From: Chryseobacterium indoltheticum
Lineage (GTDB): Bacteria; Bacteroidota; Bacteroidia; Flavobacteriales; Weeksellaceae
Length of the DNA stretch: 64,000 bases
Assembly (NCBI RefSeq): GCF_003815915.1
Contig: NZ_CP033929.1
Coordinates: 1,550,001 to 1,614,000 of the forward strand
Reading direction: 5' to 3'
Below the pieces are notes generated by a model. That model saw nothing but the letters and a program-made list of their open reading frames with translations. It ran no database searches and was not told the DNA's origin. Below, piece by piece: positions 42,765 through 52,452 of the stretch. Position numbers and translations under genes: made by a program. How positions within the stretch are numbered: position 1 is the stretch's first letter; every line of letters begins with the position of its first letter.

Positions 42765-43714
42765 AATTTTCTATAAATGCTTACATTTTTATCACCAAAT
42801 TTTTCAATATATCCTTTTTCCAATGCTGTTTTCAAGTCACGACTTGCAGTAGCAGAAGAGATTTCTGAAAACTTTTTCATGTAATCTTTTCTAGAAAACT
42901 CTTTTTCTGTACTTTCTAAGAAAATAGAAATCCGATCATTTTGGGTAAGTTTTCTAATGGTATTGGCTAGAAGCTCTGATAGTGATTTATCAATGATTTC
43001 TAACATATATTCTATGAATTTTGTGGAGTGTCCTTCTTTATCAGACTGAGAAAGTGCATGATAATATTGAGGCTGATTTTTAGAAATCAATGTTTCAAAA
43101 GGCAAGAATTCAAATACAGGAAATTCATTCATCAAAATTAACGTTTGCCAAAGTCTACCCATTCTGCCATTTCCATCCATAAAGGGATGAATAAATTCCA
43201 TTTCATAATGAAACACACAACTTTTTATCAGACTTAATTCTGAATTATCTTTTAAATAATAAAAAAGTTCCTTCATCAAATATGGTATATTTTCTGATGG
43301 TGGAGCGATATGTTCTACTTTCGAACCTTTTAAAATTCCAACTCCTTTTGTTCTGTATTTTCCTGGATTTTCAACGAGACCATTCATTAAAGTTTTATGA
43401 GCTTTTAAGTAATCCTTTTCAATATTAAATTTTAATCTATCTAATTCCTGATAAACTTTCAAAGCATTTAAAACTTCTTTAATATCTTTTTCAGGTCCTA
43501 AAACTCTTTTGTTTTCTAAAATTGATGTAATTTGATCTTCTGAAAGAGTATTTCCCTCAATACTTAATGAGGAATGAATGGTTTTAATTTGGTTCTGTTT
43601 TCTTAACTGAGGATTGTTTTTAATTAAATAATTAGCATTTACCTCACCTATTTTTTGAGAAATATTTGAAATTAAATGTAAAATTTTAGAAGTAATCTGA
43701 TATGGTGGTTTCAT
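42761..43714 (-). CDS. Fic-family protein with C-terminal winged helix
   Basis: About 317 aa from ATG 43714 (MKPPYQITSK); an earlier ATG at 43741 begins inside a palindrome. The Fic active-site motif HPFMDGNGRMGR lies near residue 190, with the catalytic His. An inhibitory-helix motif SLSIEG ([S/T]xxxE[G/N]) occurs near residue 50. The C-terminal part (FSRKDYMKKFSEISSATAS and LEKGYIEKF) looks like a winged helix. Such proteins transfer AMP to hydroxyl groups of target proteins. The DNA-binding part plus palindrome suggest autorepression. Confidence 0.9.
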   Translation of the reverse strand: MKPPYQITSKILHLISNISQKIGEVNANYLIKNNPQLRKQNQIKTIHSSLSIEGNTLSEDQITSILENKRVLGPEKDIKEVLNALKVYQELDRLKFNIEKDYLKAHKTLMNGLVENPGKYRTKGVGILKGSKVEHIAPPSENIPYLMKELFYYLKDNSELSLIKSCVFHYEMEFIHPFMDGNGRMGRLWQTLILMNEFPVFEFLPFETLISKNQPQYYHALSQSDKEGHSTKFIEYMLEIIDKSLSELLANTIRKLTQNDRISIFLESTEKEFSRKDYMKKFSEISSATASRDLKTALEKGYIEKFGDKNVSIYRKL

Positions 43715-43716
43715 AG

Positions 43717-43740
43717 TGATAGTATCATTTGATACTATCA
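43717..43740. promoter_or_regulatory. Perfect palindrome at the fic start
   Basis: Two 11-bp arms, TGATAGTATCA (43717-43727) and TGATACTATCA (43730-43740), separated by TT. It ends 3 bp before the preferred ATG (43714) and overlaps the earlier possible start, an operator position. Confidence 0.65.
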
Positions 43741-43752
43741 AAGATAATGAAA

Positions 43753-44139
43753 TTAATACTCAAACTCAATTCCCCCTAAATAAACCAAAGAAAACTCATC
43801 ATTTTCCACAGATTTAGGTTGCGGAATCTGTCCTTGGCTTACAAAAACCAGAGAGTTGATATCAAACTTAAGATTCATCTCGTTGATTCTGTTGTATAAA
43901 ACCGGAAGCCACTGCTCGGCAAAAGAATATTCAGAAAAATGCTGCACGCTTTGTTCGAAACCATATTCCATCAAATCCTGATCAAACCAAAGGGTGTCTT
44001 GTGACTCCGCAAATTTTGAAATATAAGTGTCGTCAGATTCTTCTTCGATGTAGTAATTCTCATCTTCCTCTACAAACTGGAAAAAATCTTCTTCAGTTCT
44101 GAAATTTCCTACCCAAAAATCTAAAATCTGTCTATCCAT
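43753..44139 (-). CDS. Immunity protein 22-like (Imm22/DUF4284) orphan
   Basis: A 128-aa acidic protein. LDFWVGNFRTEEDFFQFVEE near the start, a TYISKFAESQ segment and WFDQDLMEYGF match the Imm22 immunity-family layout, which protects against polymorphic toxins. No toxin gene with a typical C-terminal nuclease is seen nearby, so it is an orphan here. It is 38 bp upstream of the fic start on the same strand (beyond the palindrome) and could share a transcript with it. Confidence 0.65.
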   Translation of the reverse strand: MDRQILDFWVGNFRTEEDFFQFVEEDENYYIEEESDDTYISKFAESQDTLWFDQDLMEYGFEQSVQHFSEYSFAEQWLPVLYNRINEMNLKFDINSLVFVSQGQIPQPKSVENDEFSLVYLGGIEFEY

Positions 44140-44217
44140 AGTATTTATTCAAAGCTCAAAGGTAAGAATATAGTTTTTGGATTCAAAAATTTAGATAAGT
44201 TTTGTAATTGTTTTTTC

Positions 44218-44308
44218 CGTCACTTCGAGTAGCGCAGCGTATCGAGAAGTTATTTATCAATTTAGTTCTCGATACAAAATTCTTGCAGAATTTCATTCGA
44301 ACTGACGA
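44218..44308. repeat. Dispersed palindromic repeat, family C
   Basis: TCACTTCGAGTAGCGCAGCG (44220-44239) continues to TATCGAGAA; GTATCGAGAA (44239-44248) pairs with TTCTCGATAC (44266-44275), and the outer TCGA and CGTCA/TGACG parts also pair (44219-44307). Typical REP-like hairpin between the Imm22 and DUF4256 genes. Confidence 0.65.
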
Positions 44309-44323
44309 ATATTAATAAGTATA

Positions 44324-44887
44324 TTAAACCTTCAAAACCCCTCTGAAAGCTCTTGCCGCATAATAAGAATCGGCTCCGTTGTGATACACAAAAACGGTAT
44401 TGTAGCGGCGGTCACAGAATAAAGCACCTCCCAATTCTCTGATTTCTTTCGGAGTTTTAATCCAGCTTGAAGTTTTCTGGTCAAATTTTCCTACACTTTG
44501 TAAATAACGATATTGTTCTTCGGAAAGAATTTCTACGCCCATTTCTTTGGCAGCAGTCATTACATCATTTTGCGGCTTATGTTCTTTTCTGGAATCTAAA
44601 GCTTCGCGGTCATAGCAAAAGCTTCTTCTGCCTTTTGGACTTTCTGAAGAACAATCGAAGAAAATATATTCATCCGTTTTTTCATCATAATCGACAATGT
44701 CGGGTTCTCCGCCAGAAATTTCCATTTGGTGTAGCGACCATAATTTTGATGGATTTAAATTTAATTTCGCCTCAACTTTTGACCAGTCCAGATTTTCATG
44801 ACGGCTTTTGTTTTTCTCAAAACGCTGTTGCAGGATATCAAGAAGTTCTATGGTTTCTTTTTCAGATAATTGTTTTTTTTGTGGCAT
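44324..44887 (-). CDS. DUF4256 protein
   Basis: A 187-aa protein. KLWSLHQMEISGGEPDIV near residue 55 and later IFFDCSSESPKGRRSFCYD and LGGALFCDRRYNTVFVYHNG match the DUF4256 family, which is widespread in bacteria but functionally unassigned. It is soluble, with no signal peptide or membrane segments. The neighbour upstream (44914) is a lipoprotein, 26 bp away, so co-transcription is possible. Confidence 0.75.
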   Translation of the reverse strand: MPQKKQLSEKETIELLDILQQRFEKNKSRHENLDWSKVEAKLNLNPSKLWSLHQMEISGGEPDIVDYDEKTDEYIFFDCSSESPKGRRSFCYDREALDSRKEHKPQNDVMTAAKEMGVEILSEEQYRYLQSVGKFDQKTSSWIKTPKEIRELGGALFCDRRYNTVFVYHNGADSYYAARAFRGVLKV

Positions 44888-44913
44888 TTTCTTCAGATTT
44901 TTTAGATTTAAAA

Positions 44914-45624
44914 CTAAGGAAACTCAATCAGTTTATCGTTTGGCAAATCGTATTCGTAGATTATATCGGTTTCAGGATCGATATAAAGCCATTGAAAAGG
45001 ACTTACTCGATGCTCAAATTCTGTATAAATTCCCAAAACGTAATATTCTTTTTCATTCTTCATTTGCTTTTCAACAGAATATCCGAGCTGCTCTTTATTT
45101 TTGAGAGAAATTTTTATCAAATCTTTCTTTGAATTGGCGATATAGTATTCTGCAAGCTTGTATAAATGATCTAAATAGCTGCTGGAAAGTTCATTTTCTT
45201 TTGAATAATGATACTTAATTGGCATATTATATTCTCTTCTGAATTTTGAAACTTTTCCGTCTTTTATTTTTTTCGCAGAAACAATCCATTCTGCATTTTG
45301 AGGCGTTTCTCCGTCTCCGGCAATGTAGATCGAATCGTTTTTATATTCAATGGCGATCAGATCACCTCTCAGAAAACTGCGGTCGTTATTTTGGTCATTG
45401 ATATAACTGATTTCTTCTTTTCCTTTTTTACCGTTGAGTTGTGAATAATCAAAATCGTCATTATAGGAAACAAATTCGATGGTGTCCCGTTTTAAAGAAT
45501 CTTTTTTTACGGCAATTCGCTGAATCTCTTTTTTTCGTTCGGCCTTTTTATCTTTATTTTTTTCCGGACCTGGACTGCAGGAAATACAATAAACCAAAAG
45601 TGAAAATGCAACAATTTTCTTCAT
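44914..45624 (-). CDS. Lipoprotein of unknown function
   Basis: A 236-aa protein. The N-terminus MKKIVAFSLLVYCISCSPGP is a lipoprotein signal (lipobox ISC), followed by a highly charged Lys-rich linker (KNKDKKAERKKEIQ). The mature domain (IAIEYKNDSIYIAGDGETP and LGIYTEFEHRVSPFQWLYID) is beta-rich without a recognised family. It ends 26 bp before the DUF4256 gene. The role is unknown; a periplasmic or outer-membrane anchored protein is expected. Confidence 0.65.
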   Translation of the reverse strand: MKKIVAFSLLVYCISCSPGPEKNKDKKAERKKEIQRIAVKKDSLKRDTIEFVSYNDDFDYSQLNGKKGKEEISYINDQNNDRSFLRGDLIAIEYKNDSIYIAGDGETPQNAEWIVSAKKIKDGKVSKFRREYNMPIKYHYSKENELSSSYLDHLYKLAEYYIANSKKDLIKISLKNKEQLGYSVEKQMKNEKEYYVLGIYTEFEHRVSPFQWLYIDPETDIIYEYDLPNDKLIEFP

Positions 45625-45676
45625 ATTATTGTGACTTGGATTTCAAAAATAATAAAATTTGTTTATTGTGTGATAA

Positions 45677-45825
45677 TTTTTAAACCGCAAAAGTTACAAA
45701 AGATTTCAGTAGGTATAAGCTATTCAAAAGCAAGCAAAAATAATAATGAAAAAAGGTTATTACCTTTTACGTCCTTTTGAAATTTCTTTTTTTTAATGAT
45801 TTCTTTTGTAGCTTTTGCGGTAAAA
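45677..45825. repeat. Inverted repeat, TTTTAACCGCAAA family (149 bp)
   Basis: Left arm ACCGCAAAAGTTACAAAAG (45684-45702) is matched by right arm CTTTTGTAGCTTTTGCGGT (45803-45821) with one mismatch, and the ends extend into TTTTTA and TAAAA. No coding potential is evident between them. It is similar in character to the outer arms at 19463 and 14374. Confidence 0.75.
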
Positions 45826-45860
45826 TTCAAACATTATCTTTTTATCTTGAACTGAAGATT

Positions 45861-46418
45861 TTAAGAAATTCTTTTTCCCTTTTCACTTTCCGAAATAGTT
45901 TTTTCTAATCGTGAAATCTGTGTTTTCTCCTGTTTTGCACTCATAATCCAATGTATCCTCACCTTTTTATAAGATGGAGCTTGTTTTTCAAAAAATTCCC
46001 AGGCTTCTTTATTTGCTTTAAACTGTTTTTCGTATTCTGATGTTAGTTTTGCAGGTTCTTTTTCGTGAGAATAAATACCGGATTTTTCTTCCTTCCTAAG
46101 TTTGAACGCTTCTAAACCTGCTTCCTGCATCAATCCTGCTTTGGAAAGCTCTTCGATTTTTTTAATATTCACAACGCTCCAAATACTTGTCGGTTTTCTT
46201 GGCGTAAAACGGATGCTGTAACTTTCTTCATCAATCGATCTTCTCACGCCGTCAATCCAGCCAAAACATAAAGCCTGATCTACAGATTCAGACCATGTAA
46301 TTGATGGTTTTTTGGTGCTAACTTTATAAAAACCTACCAATAATTCTTGTTCGGTTTTATGGTTTTTCTTGAGCCAGTTTCTGAAATCTTGCGGTGTTGG
46401 AAAGAAGGTTGCAGACAT
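45861..46418 (-). CDS. YdeI/OmpD-associated family protein
   Basis: 185 aa from ATG 46418; a TTG at 46430 is in frame but the ATG (MSATFFPTPQDF) is better. The segments ELLVGFYKVSTKKPSITW, ALCFGWIDGVRRSIDEESY and IRFTPRKPTSIWS are the conserved core of this family, sometimes called YdeI or bacteriocin-protection. The function is poorly known. It has no signal or membrane segments. Its neighbour 46447 is co-oriented, 28 bp upstream. Confidence 0.85.
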   Translation of the reverse strand: MSATFFPTPQDFRNWLKKNHKTEQELLVGFYKVSTKKPSITWSESVDQALCFGWIDGVRRSIDEESYSIRFTPRKPTSIWSVVNIKKIEELSKAGLMQEAGLEAFKLRKEEKSGIYSHEKEPAKLTSEYEKQFKANKEAWEFFEKQAPSYKKVRIHWIMSAKQEKTQISRLEKTISESEKGKRIS

Positions 46419-46446
46419 ATTTATTTGCAATTAGTTTTATGTAAAT

Positions 46447-46917
46447 CTAATAATTTTTATTTTTTTTGATTTCCTCAAAAATTGAAATCTGCTCAGTTGT
46501 CAGATTTTGTAAACGAATGATACGTCCTTTTGATTGTAAATAGTTGGGATAAGATATTAAGTCAACACTTTGATTACTTATCTTCATTTCTCTCAGTAAT
46601 ATTCTAGATCGGGTAAGTTTTTTATCAGAATTTGAAAAGTTTAAATTTATTTTTCGCATCGGAATAACATAAAAACTTTTAGGAAAAATAAAAATTGTAT
46701 TGTCATTGATTAGTAAATCGAAACTACAGAGTTGTATCTTTTTTTGCAAATATCCGCCATCTGAAATAATAAGTCCGCGGATATTTTTTAAGTATTTTGA
46801 GTTTGATACGGAATAATTTTTAATAATTTTTCTCTTTTCAAAAAAGAAATAAATGACAGAAATCATCAACGATAAGATGATTGCTGGAAAAAAATAAGAT
46901 AAAATAGAATCAAACAT
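46447..46917 (-). CDS. Membrane-anchored hypothetical protein
   Basis: A 156-aa protein. One N-terminal transmembrane helix (SYFFPAIILSLMISVIYFFF), followed by a basic cytoplasmic domain (RKIIKNYSVS) and several strands (CSFDLLINDNTIFIFPKSFY). The domain could be PH-like but no family is recognised. It is A+T-rich. It reads into the YdeI-family gene with a 28-bp gap, so they may be co-transcribed. Confidence 0.6.
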   Translation of the reverse strand: MFDSILSYFFPAIILSLMISVIYFFFEKRKIIKNYSVSNSKYLKNIRGLIISDGGYLQKKIQLCSFDLLINDNTIFIFPKSFYVIPMRKINLNFSNSDKKLTRSRILLREMKISNQSVDLISYPNYLQSKGRIIRLQNLTTEQISIFEEIKKNKNY

Positions 46918-47083
46918 TTTTCATGATTTAAGAATAGTTTTCAGGTTTAATTACGACTAAATATAAAGAATTAAATTAAAATACATAAACCTTTTTACTA
47001 TTTCCATTTAATGAAATTAAAAATAAATCGTTGCAATAGATTTAATATAAAATAATAGTAGCAGGTCTTATTTTTTGAATCCG

Positions 47084-47091
47084 TAAATTTG
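47084..47091 (+). promoter_or_regulatory. -7 box for the M16 peptidase gene
   Basis: TAAATTTG, 38 bp before the ATG; no good -33 box at standard spacing. Confidence 0.5.
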
Positions 47092-47129
47092 TATGATGTT
47101 CTAAAATTTTAGAACCGTAAAAAGAGAAT

Positions 47130-49997
47130 ATGATAGACAAAACGTATAGAGAAACACATTATACCGATAAAAACAACTACGATTATATTACCATTACCAA
47201 CGACGAAAATAAAGTAAGAATTTATACCCTGAAAAATGGTTTGAAGATTTTTCTTGCCCAGAATTTCGACGCTCCAAGAATTCAGACTTATATTCCGGTA
47301 AGAACGGGGAGCAACAACGATCCTTCCGATAATACAGGTCTAGCGCATTATTTAGAACACATGATGTTTAAAGGTACATCAAGAATAGGAACCCACAACT
47401 GGGAAAAAGAAAAAGTTTTAATAGAAAAAATATCAGACTTATACGAAGAGCATAAAACTGAACAAAATCCTGAAAGGAAAAAAGAAATTTATCAGAAAAT
47501 TGACGAGATTTCTCAGGAAGCAAGCCAATACGCTATTGCCAATGAATATGACAAGGCGATTTCTTCTTTAGGCGCTACCGGAACCAATGCACATACCTGG
47601 TTTGACGAGACCGTTTACAAAAATAATATCCCCAGCAACGAGCTCAAAAAATGGCTGAAAGTAGAGAAAGAACGCTTCTCGGAAATAGTTTTGCGTCTTT
47701 TCCATACCGAGCTGGAGTCTGTTTATGAAGAATTCAACCGTGCACAGGATAACGATTCACGTCTGGTAAATTATGAATTGATGGATGCTCTTTTTCCTAC
47801 GCATCCCAATGGTCAGCAAACGACTTTAGGAGATCCTGAACATCTGAAGAACCCTTCAATGAAGGCTATACATAAGTATTTTGATGAGTATTATGTTCCC
47901 AATAATTATGCAATCGTTTTAGTTGGTGATTTAGATTTTGAAGAAACAGTTATGCTGGTTGATGAATATTTTGGTAAAATCCCATACAGAGAATTACCGA
48001 AGAAAGATTTAATCATAGAAAAACCACTTACAGGGATTGTTGAAAGAACTGTAAAAAGCCCGACAACACCAAGACTTCAGATAGCCTGGAGAACCGACAG
48101 CTACGGAACCAGAGAAGCGATGCTTGCTGATATTACGGCTAATATTATGAGTAATAGGGGAGAAGCGGGAATATTGGATCTAAATATCAATCAGACCCAA
48201 AAAATGCTGTTTGCCCAAGCGTATTCTTTAGGCCTAAAACATTATGGTTATTTCTCAATAGTTGCTGTTCCAAAAGAAAATCAGACTTTATCTGAAGCAA
48301 AAGAAATGATGCTGGAACAAATTGAATTACTGAAAAAAGGAGATTTCCCAGATTGGATGCTTCCTGCAATCATCAATGATTTTAAACTGCAAAGATTAAA
48401 AGGTCTTGAGACCGCAGATGGTCTTGCCACAAATCTCTACGATACGTACATTAAAGGCAAAACCTGGCAGGAAGAGCTTGGCGAAATGGATGAATACGCT
48501 TCTTTTACCAAACAAGATATTATTGATTTTGCGAACACGTTTTTTAAAGATAATTATGTGGTTATCAATAAAGAAAAAGGAGTTAATGATCAGCTTTTAA
48601 GAGTTGATAATCCGGGAATTACACCGATTAAAATCAATCGCGAAGCAAAATCAGAATTTTTACAGGAAATTTTGGCTGATCAAACAGAAGATGTAAAGCC
48701 TGAATTTATTGATTATCAAAAAGAAATTAAAACTGAAACCGTTCAAAATAAAAAAGTAAGTTTCGTTGAAAATAAATATAATGAAATTGCCCAGGTATAT
48801 TTTATCTTTCCTTTTGGTAGTGACCACGATAGAGATCTGGGGATTTCTACACAGATTTTGCAGTATCTCGGAACAGAAAGATTTTCGTCTGAAGATTTAA
48901 AGAAAGAATTCTTTAAAATAGGGATTAGTAATGATTTTAAAACCAGTGCAGATCAGCTTACGATTTCTTTAAGCGGATTGGAATCTAATCTTGAAGAAGG
49001 TATTTCGTTATTGCAGCATTGGATGCATGATGTAAAGCCAGACCAGGAAATTTATAATCAGTTTGTGGAAACCATTCTGGAAAACCGTGAAGCGTTGAAA
49101 AAAGACAAAAACCGTATCATGACGGCTTTAACGAACTATACGAAGCTTGGGAAAAATTCAAGATTTTTGGATATAATTTCGAAAGAAGAACTTGAGCAGG
49201 CAAAAGTGGAAGAATTTACAGATCGAATGAAAAAGCTGTTTGGTTTTCCTTACCAGATTTTCTTCTATGGAAAAGATTTTGAAAGCTTTAAGAATTATAT
49301 TCCAAATTATATGGTGAATGAAGTCTTTACGATTCCTGAAGCTAAAAAATATCCCGAACAGGAAACAACAGGAAAAGTATATTTCACCGATTATGATATG
49401 GTACAGATGGAAATGAGCAAGATTGGAAGAAGCCAGAATGTAAACCCTGAAAACTTTGGGAAAATAAATGTTTTTAATGAATATTTCGGTCGGGGATTAT
49501 CATCAATTGTCTTCCAGGAAATTCGTGAAAGTAAGAGTTTGGCCTATTCGGCGTATGTTTCTTATTCACCAAATTCACAACTGAATCATCCGGATTATAT
49601 CACAACATACATCGGAACTCAACCAGACAAATTACAGATTGCGGTGGATACAATGAGCGATTTGATGAATAAACTTCCTGAAGTTCCGGTTCAGTTTGAA
49701 AATGCAAAAAATTCTGCATTAAAACAGATTGCTTCTGCCAGAATTACCAGAACCAATATTTTCTTTAATACTTTAAGATTGAAGAAACTGGGAATTAATT
49801 ATGATTTCAGAAAAGATATTTATCATCAAATTGAAAATCTGAAATTTAGTGATCTTAGAGAATTTTATCAGACCGAGATAAAACCCATACAATTTAACAC
49901 AGCCATCATTGGAAAAAAAGAAAATCTGAATATGGATGCGGTGAACGAAATGGGAAGTTTCGAAGAAGTAAGCCGGGAAGATATTTTCGGATATTAA
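47130..49997 (+). CDS. M16-family metallopeptidase (insulinase/pitrilysin-like)
   Basis: A 955-aa zinc protease. The inverted zinc motif HYLEHMMFKGTSRIG (H-x-x-E-H) lies near residue 87, and the distal Glu is in ELESVYEEFNRAQ near residue 200. The protein is a full four-domain pitrilysin fusion of about 950 residues: an active N-terminal half and a structural C-terminal half with SKSLAYSAYVSYSPNSQLNH. No signal peptide is seen, so it is either cytoplasmic or exported in a non-standard way. It is not in an operon. Confidence 0.92.
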   Translation: MIDKTYRETHYTDKNNYDYITITNDENKVRIYTLKNGLKIFLAQNFDAPRIQTYIPVRTGSNNDPSDNTGLAHYLEHMMFKGTSRIGTHNWEKEKVLIEKISDLYEEHKTEQNPERKKEIYQKIDEISQEASQYAIANEYDKAISSLGATGTNAHTWFDETVYKNNIPSNELKKWLKVEKERFSEIVLRLFHTELESVYEEFNRAQDNDSRLVNYELMDALFPTHPNGQQTTLGDPEHLKNPSMKAIHKYFDEYYVPNNYAIVLVGDLDFEETVMLVDEYFGKIPYRELPKKDLIIEKPLTGIVERTVKSPTTPRLQIAWRTDSYGTREAMLADITANIMSNRGEAGILDLNINQTQKMLFAQAYSLGLKHYGYFSIVAVPKENQTLSEAKEMMLEQIELLKKGDFPDWMLPAIINDFKLQRLKGLETADGLATNLYDTYIKGKTWQEELGEMDEYASFTKQDIIDFANTFFKDNYVVINKEKGVNDQLLRVDNPGITPIKINREAKSEFLQEILADQTEDVKPEFIDYQKEIKTETVQNKKVSFVENKYNEIAQVYFIFPFGSDHDRDLGISTQILQYLGTERFSSEDLKKEFFKIGISNDFKTSADQLTISLSGLESNLEEGISLLQHWMHDVKPDQEIYNQFVETILENREALKKDKNRIMTALTNYTKLGKNSRFLDIISKEELEQAKVEEFTDRMKKLFGFPYQIFFYGKDFESFKNYIPNYMVNEVFTIPEAKKYPEQETTGKVYFTDYDMVQMEMSKIGRSQNVNPENFGKINVFNEYFGRGLSSIVFQEIRESKSLAYSAYVSYSPNSQLNHPDYITTYIGTQPDKLQIAVDTMSDLMNKLPEVPVQFENAKNSALKQIASARITRTNIFFNTLRLKKLGINYDFRKDIYHQIENLKFSDLREFYQTEIKPIQFNTAIIGKKENLNMDAVNEMGSFEEVSREDIFGY

Positions 49998-49998
49998 A

Positions 49999-50041
49999 AA
50001 AAAGTAAGCGGCGAAATCAAAGATTTCGCCGCTTACTTTTT
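49999..50041. terminator. Strong bidirectional terminator
   Basis: GTAAGCGGCGAAATC (50004-50018) and its complement (50022-50036) form a perfect 15-bp stem with a 3-nt loop, flanked by A and T runs. It lies between convergent peptidase genes. Confidence 0.95.
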
Positions 50042-50049
50042 ACTTTACA

Positions 50050-52191
50050 TTATTTTACAATTTTCATCTCATCAATCAGCCATTTCGAATCGGCAAATTT
50101 ATCAATAATGAAAAGAATGTATTTCGTATCTACCATGATGTTTCTGCTGAAACGAGGATCGTAATTGATGTCACTCATCGTTCCTTCCCACTGTCTGTCA
50201 AAATTCAAACCAACAAGATTTCCGTGTGCATCCAAAGCAGGGCTTCCGGAATTTCCGCCAGTTGTGTGGTTGGTTGCTGTAAATCCTACAGGAACATCTC
50301 CACTTTTATCTTTGTAATTTCCGTAATCTTTTTTGTTGTAAAGATCAATCAGCTTTTGCGGAACATCAAATTCATAATCTCCGGGAACATATTTCTCCAT
50401 AACTCCGGCTAAATGCGTTTGGTAATCATAAGTTACCGCATCTTTTGGAGTAGATCCTTTTACTTTTCCGTACGTTACACGAAGCGTAGAATTGGCATCC
50501 GGGAAAAATTTTCTGTCTTTATCAGTAGCCATTTGCTGCGCCATATAAGTCTTTTGCAAGGCATCGATCTTAGTCTGTAAACTGGTAAATTGCGGATCGG
50601 CAGTTTTCATATAAGTATCTTTAATGCTCATAAATAACTGATAAACCGGATCTTTTTTAATAGTTTTAATCAGTTTATCCTGATTTGAAAAAGCTTTTTC
50701 AATATCTCCGTTAAGAGCAGCACCATTCACCTGGCTTCTTCCTGTAATAACAGAATTTTTTGATAATTCTTCAAAATTTGCAATATTCTGAGCTTCATTT
50801 TTATATTTATCAAAACCGGCTGGCAAAAACTGAGCATCCGTTTTATTAGCATATAATGCTAAAAGTTTAGCGGTAACTTTAGAATCCAGTTCAGCGCTGT
50901 AATCTTTGTAGAAAGAAGTTAGTTTGTTTTTAAAAGCAGTAATTCCTTTTTCATCCATTCTTCCGGCTTCTACAGAAGTAATATAATTGGAATACATATT
51001 TGCCAACGCAAACGTTTCTGCATTTCTTACAACTTCGCTGTAATACGCATTGTTTAAGGCATAAGGCGCCTGGTCGTTATACAGTTTATTCAATTGGTCT
51101 AAAGTTGCTTTTACTTCATGATTTTTAGCAACTAAAGAACCTTCATACATTACTTTTTTCTGTACAGCATTAGACTTTTTAAGACCTTCTACTTCACCGA
51201 TCCATTTTTTCCAATAGTTGGCTACAGATGCGAATTTAGAAGCATATTTAATTCTTGTGGCGTCGTCAGCACGCATTTTTTCGTCTAATGTTTTCAATGC
51301 AACGTCTCGTACGGCAATTCTTGCAGGATCAATCTCTTTCATGATTTTTTCTACTGCAATTGCCGGAAGATATTCTGTTGTTCTTCCCGGAAATCCGAAT
51401 ACAAACGTGAAGTCATTCTCTGCCTTATCTTTGATTGAAACAGGAAGGTAATGTTTCGGAACGTAAGGAATGTTGTCTTTAGAATATTCTGCCGGCTTGT
51501 TGTTTTTATCAGCATAAATTCTGAACATCGAGAAGTCTCCCGTATGTCTCGGCCAAACCCAGTTATCTGTATCACTTCCGAATTTTCCGATGCTTTGAGG
51601 CGGTGCACCCACCAAACGTACGTCTTTATATGTTTCGATTACATAAGCATAAAACTTATTTCCGTAGTACATTGGTTTTACAGAAATCGACTGATAATTC
51701 TCTATTTTCTGAGAATTTTTATAAATCTCAATATTTTTGGCGATTTGTTTTGCTAATTCCGGCTCCTGAAGATTCTCTGTATCTTCTAAAATCTGAGCAG
51801 AAACATCTTTAATATCAACAATGAAATCAACGGTTACACCCGGATTTGGAAGTTCTGTAGACATGTCTTTTGCCCAGAATCCGTTTGAAAGAAGATCATT
51901 CTGCACTGTAGAATGCGCCTGAATCTGTCCGTAACCACAGTGATGATTGGTAAGTAATAATCCTTTTGGTGAGATGATTTCGGCTGTACAGCCACCGTTG
52001 AACTGTACCACAGCATCTTTGATACTTGGTTTCTGTGTATTAAAAATATCTTTAGCAGAAATTTTCATCCCAAGATCTTTCATTTCCTTTTCATTGAGCT
52101 CCGTAGGAATCCACATTCCGCCGTATTGCTGAGCGATTCCCCAAGAGAAACTGAAGAAAGCAGAAGCAATAAGAATATTACGTTTTATCAT
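50050..52191 (-). CDS. S46-family dipeptidyl-peptidase (DPP11-like)
   Basis: A 713-aa exported serine peptidase with a signal peptide (MIKRNILIASAFFSFSWGIAQ). The catalytic His is in LLTNHHCGYGQIQ, the Asp in SDTDNWVWPRHTGDFSM and the Ser in TTGGNSGSPALDAHGNLVG. The residue after FD (LNFDRQWEG) is Arg, which in this family marks the acidic-residue-specific DPP11 branch rather than the Gly-carrying DPP7. It should remove dipeptides with Asp/Glu in P1 during peptide uptake. It is monocistronic. Confidence 0.9.
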   Translation of the reverse strand: MIKRNILIASAFFSFSWGIAQQYGGMWIPTELNEKEMKDLGMKISAKDIFNTQKPSIKDAVVQFNGGCTAEIISPKGLLLTNHHCGYGQIQAHSTVQNDLLSNGFWAKDMSTELPNPGVTVDFIVDIKDVSAQILEDTENLQEPELAKQIAKNIEIYKNSQKIENYQSISVKPMYYGNKFYAYVIETYKDVRLVGAPPQSIGKFGSDTDNWVWPRHTGDFSMFRIYADKNNKPAEYSKDNIPYVPKHYLPVSIKDKAENDFTFVFGFPGRTTEYLPAIAVEKIMKEIDPARIAVRDVALKTLDEKMRADDATRIKYASKFASVANYWKKWIGEVEGLKKSNAVQKKVMYEGSLVAKNHEVKATLDQLNKLYNDQAPYALNNAYYSEVVRNAETFALANMYSNYITSVEAGRMDEKGITAFKNKLTSFYKDYSAELDSKVTAKLLALYANKTDAQFLPAGFDKYKNEAQNIANFEELSKNSVITGRSQVNGAALNGDIEKAFSNQDKLIKTIKKDPVYQLFMSIKDTYMKTADPQFTSLQTKIDALQKTYMAQQMATDKDRKFFPDANSTLRVTYGKVKGSTPKDAVTYDYQTHLAGVMEKYVPGDYEFDVPQKLIDLYNKKDYGNYKDKSGDVPVGFTATNHTTGGNSGSPALDAHGNLVGLNFDRQWEGTMSDINYDPRFSRNIMVDTKYILFIIDKFADSKWLIDEMKIVK

Positions 52192-52239
52192 TATTTAAAA
52201 ATTTTGTCTAAAATACACATTTTAATTTTTTTAAGAAAA

Positions 52240-52278
52240 GAAAAACCCTTCCTAAAATTAAAATTTAGGAAGGGTTTT
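52240..52278 (-). terminator. Terminator downstream of the Crp-type gene
   Basis: AAAACCCTTCCTAAA (52242-52256) and TTTAGGAAGGGTTTT (52264-52278) form a 15-bp stem. It lies about 175 nt beyond the Crp-type gene stop and also just upstream of the S46 gene. No small gene is seen in the 260-bp gap. Confidence 0.8.
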
Positions 52279-52452
52279 CGGGATATATTTTTTTTCAGCT
52301 GATGAACTCTATGAAATAAATTTCAAAAGATCTTTTTACACTATGATATACTTTTTATTGTATTGTTTCTGAGAAAGAAAATTTCATCACTTGTGTTTTC
52401 TTGCTAGCTGCAAAATAACTGATTATTTTTGAGTAAAAAAATGAACCTATGT

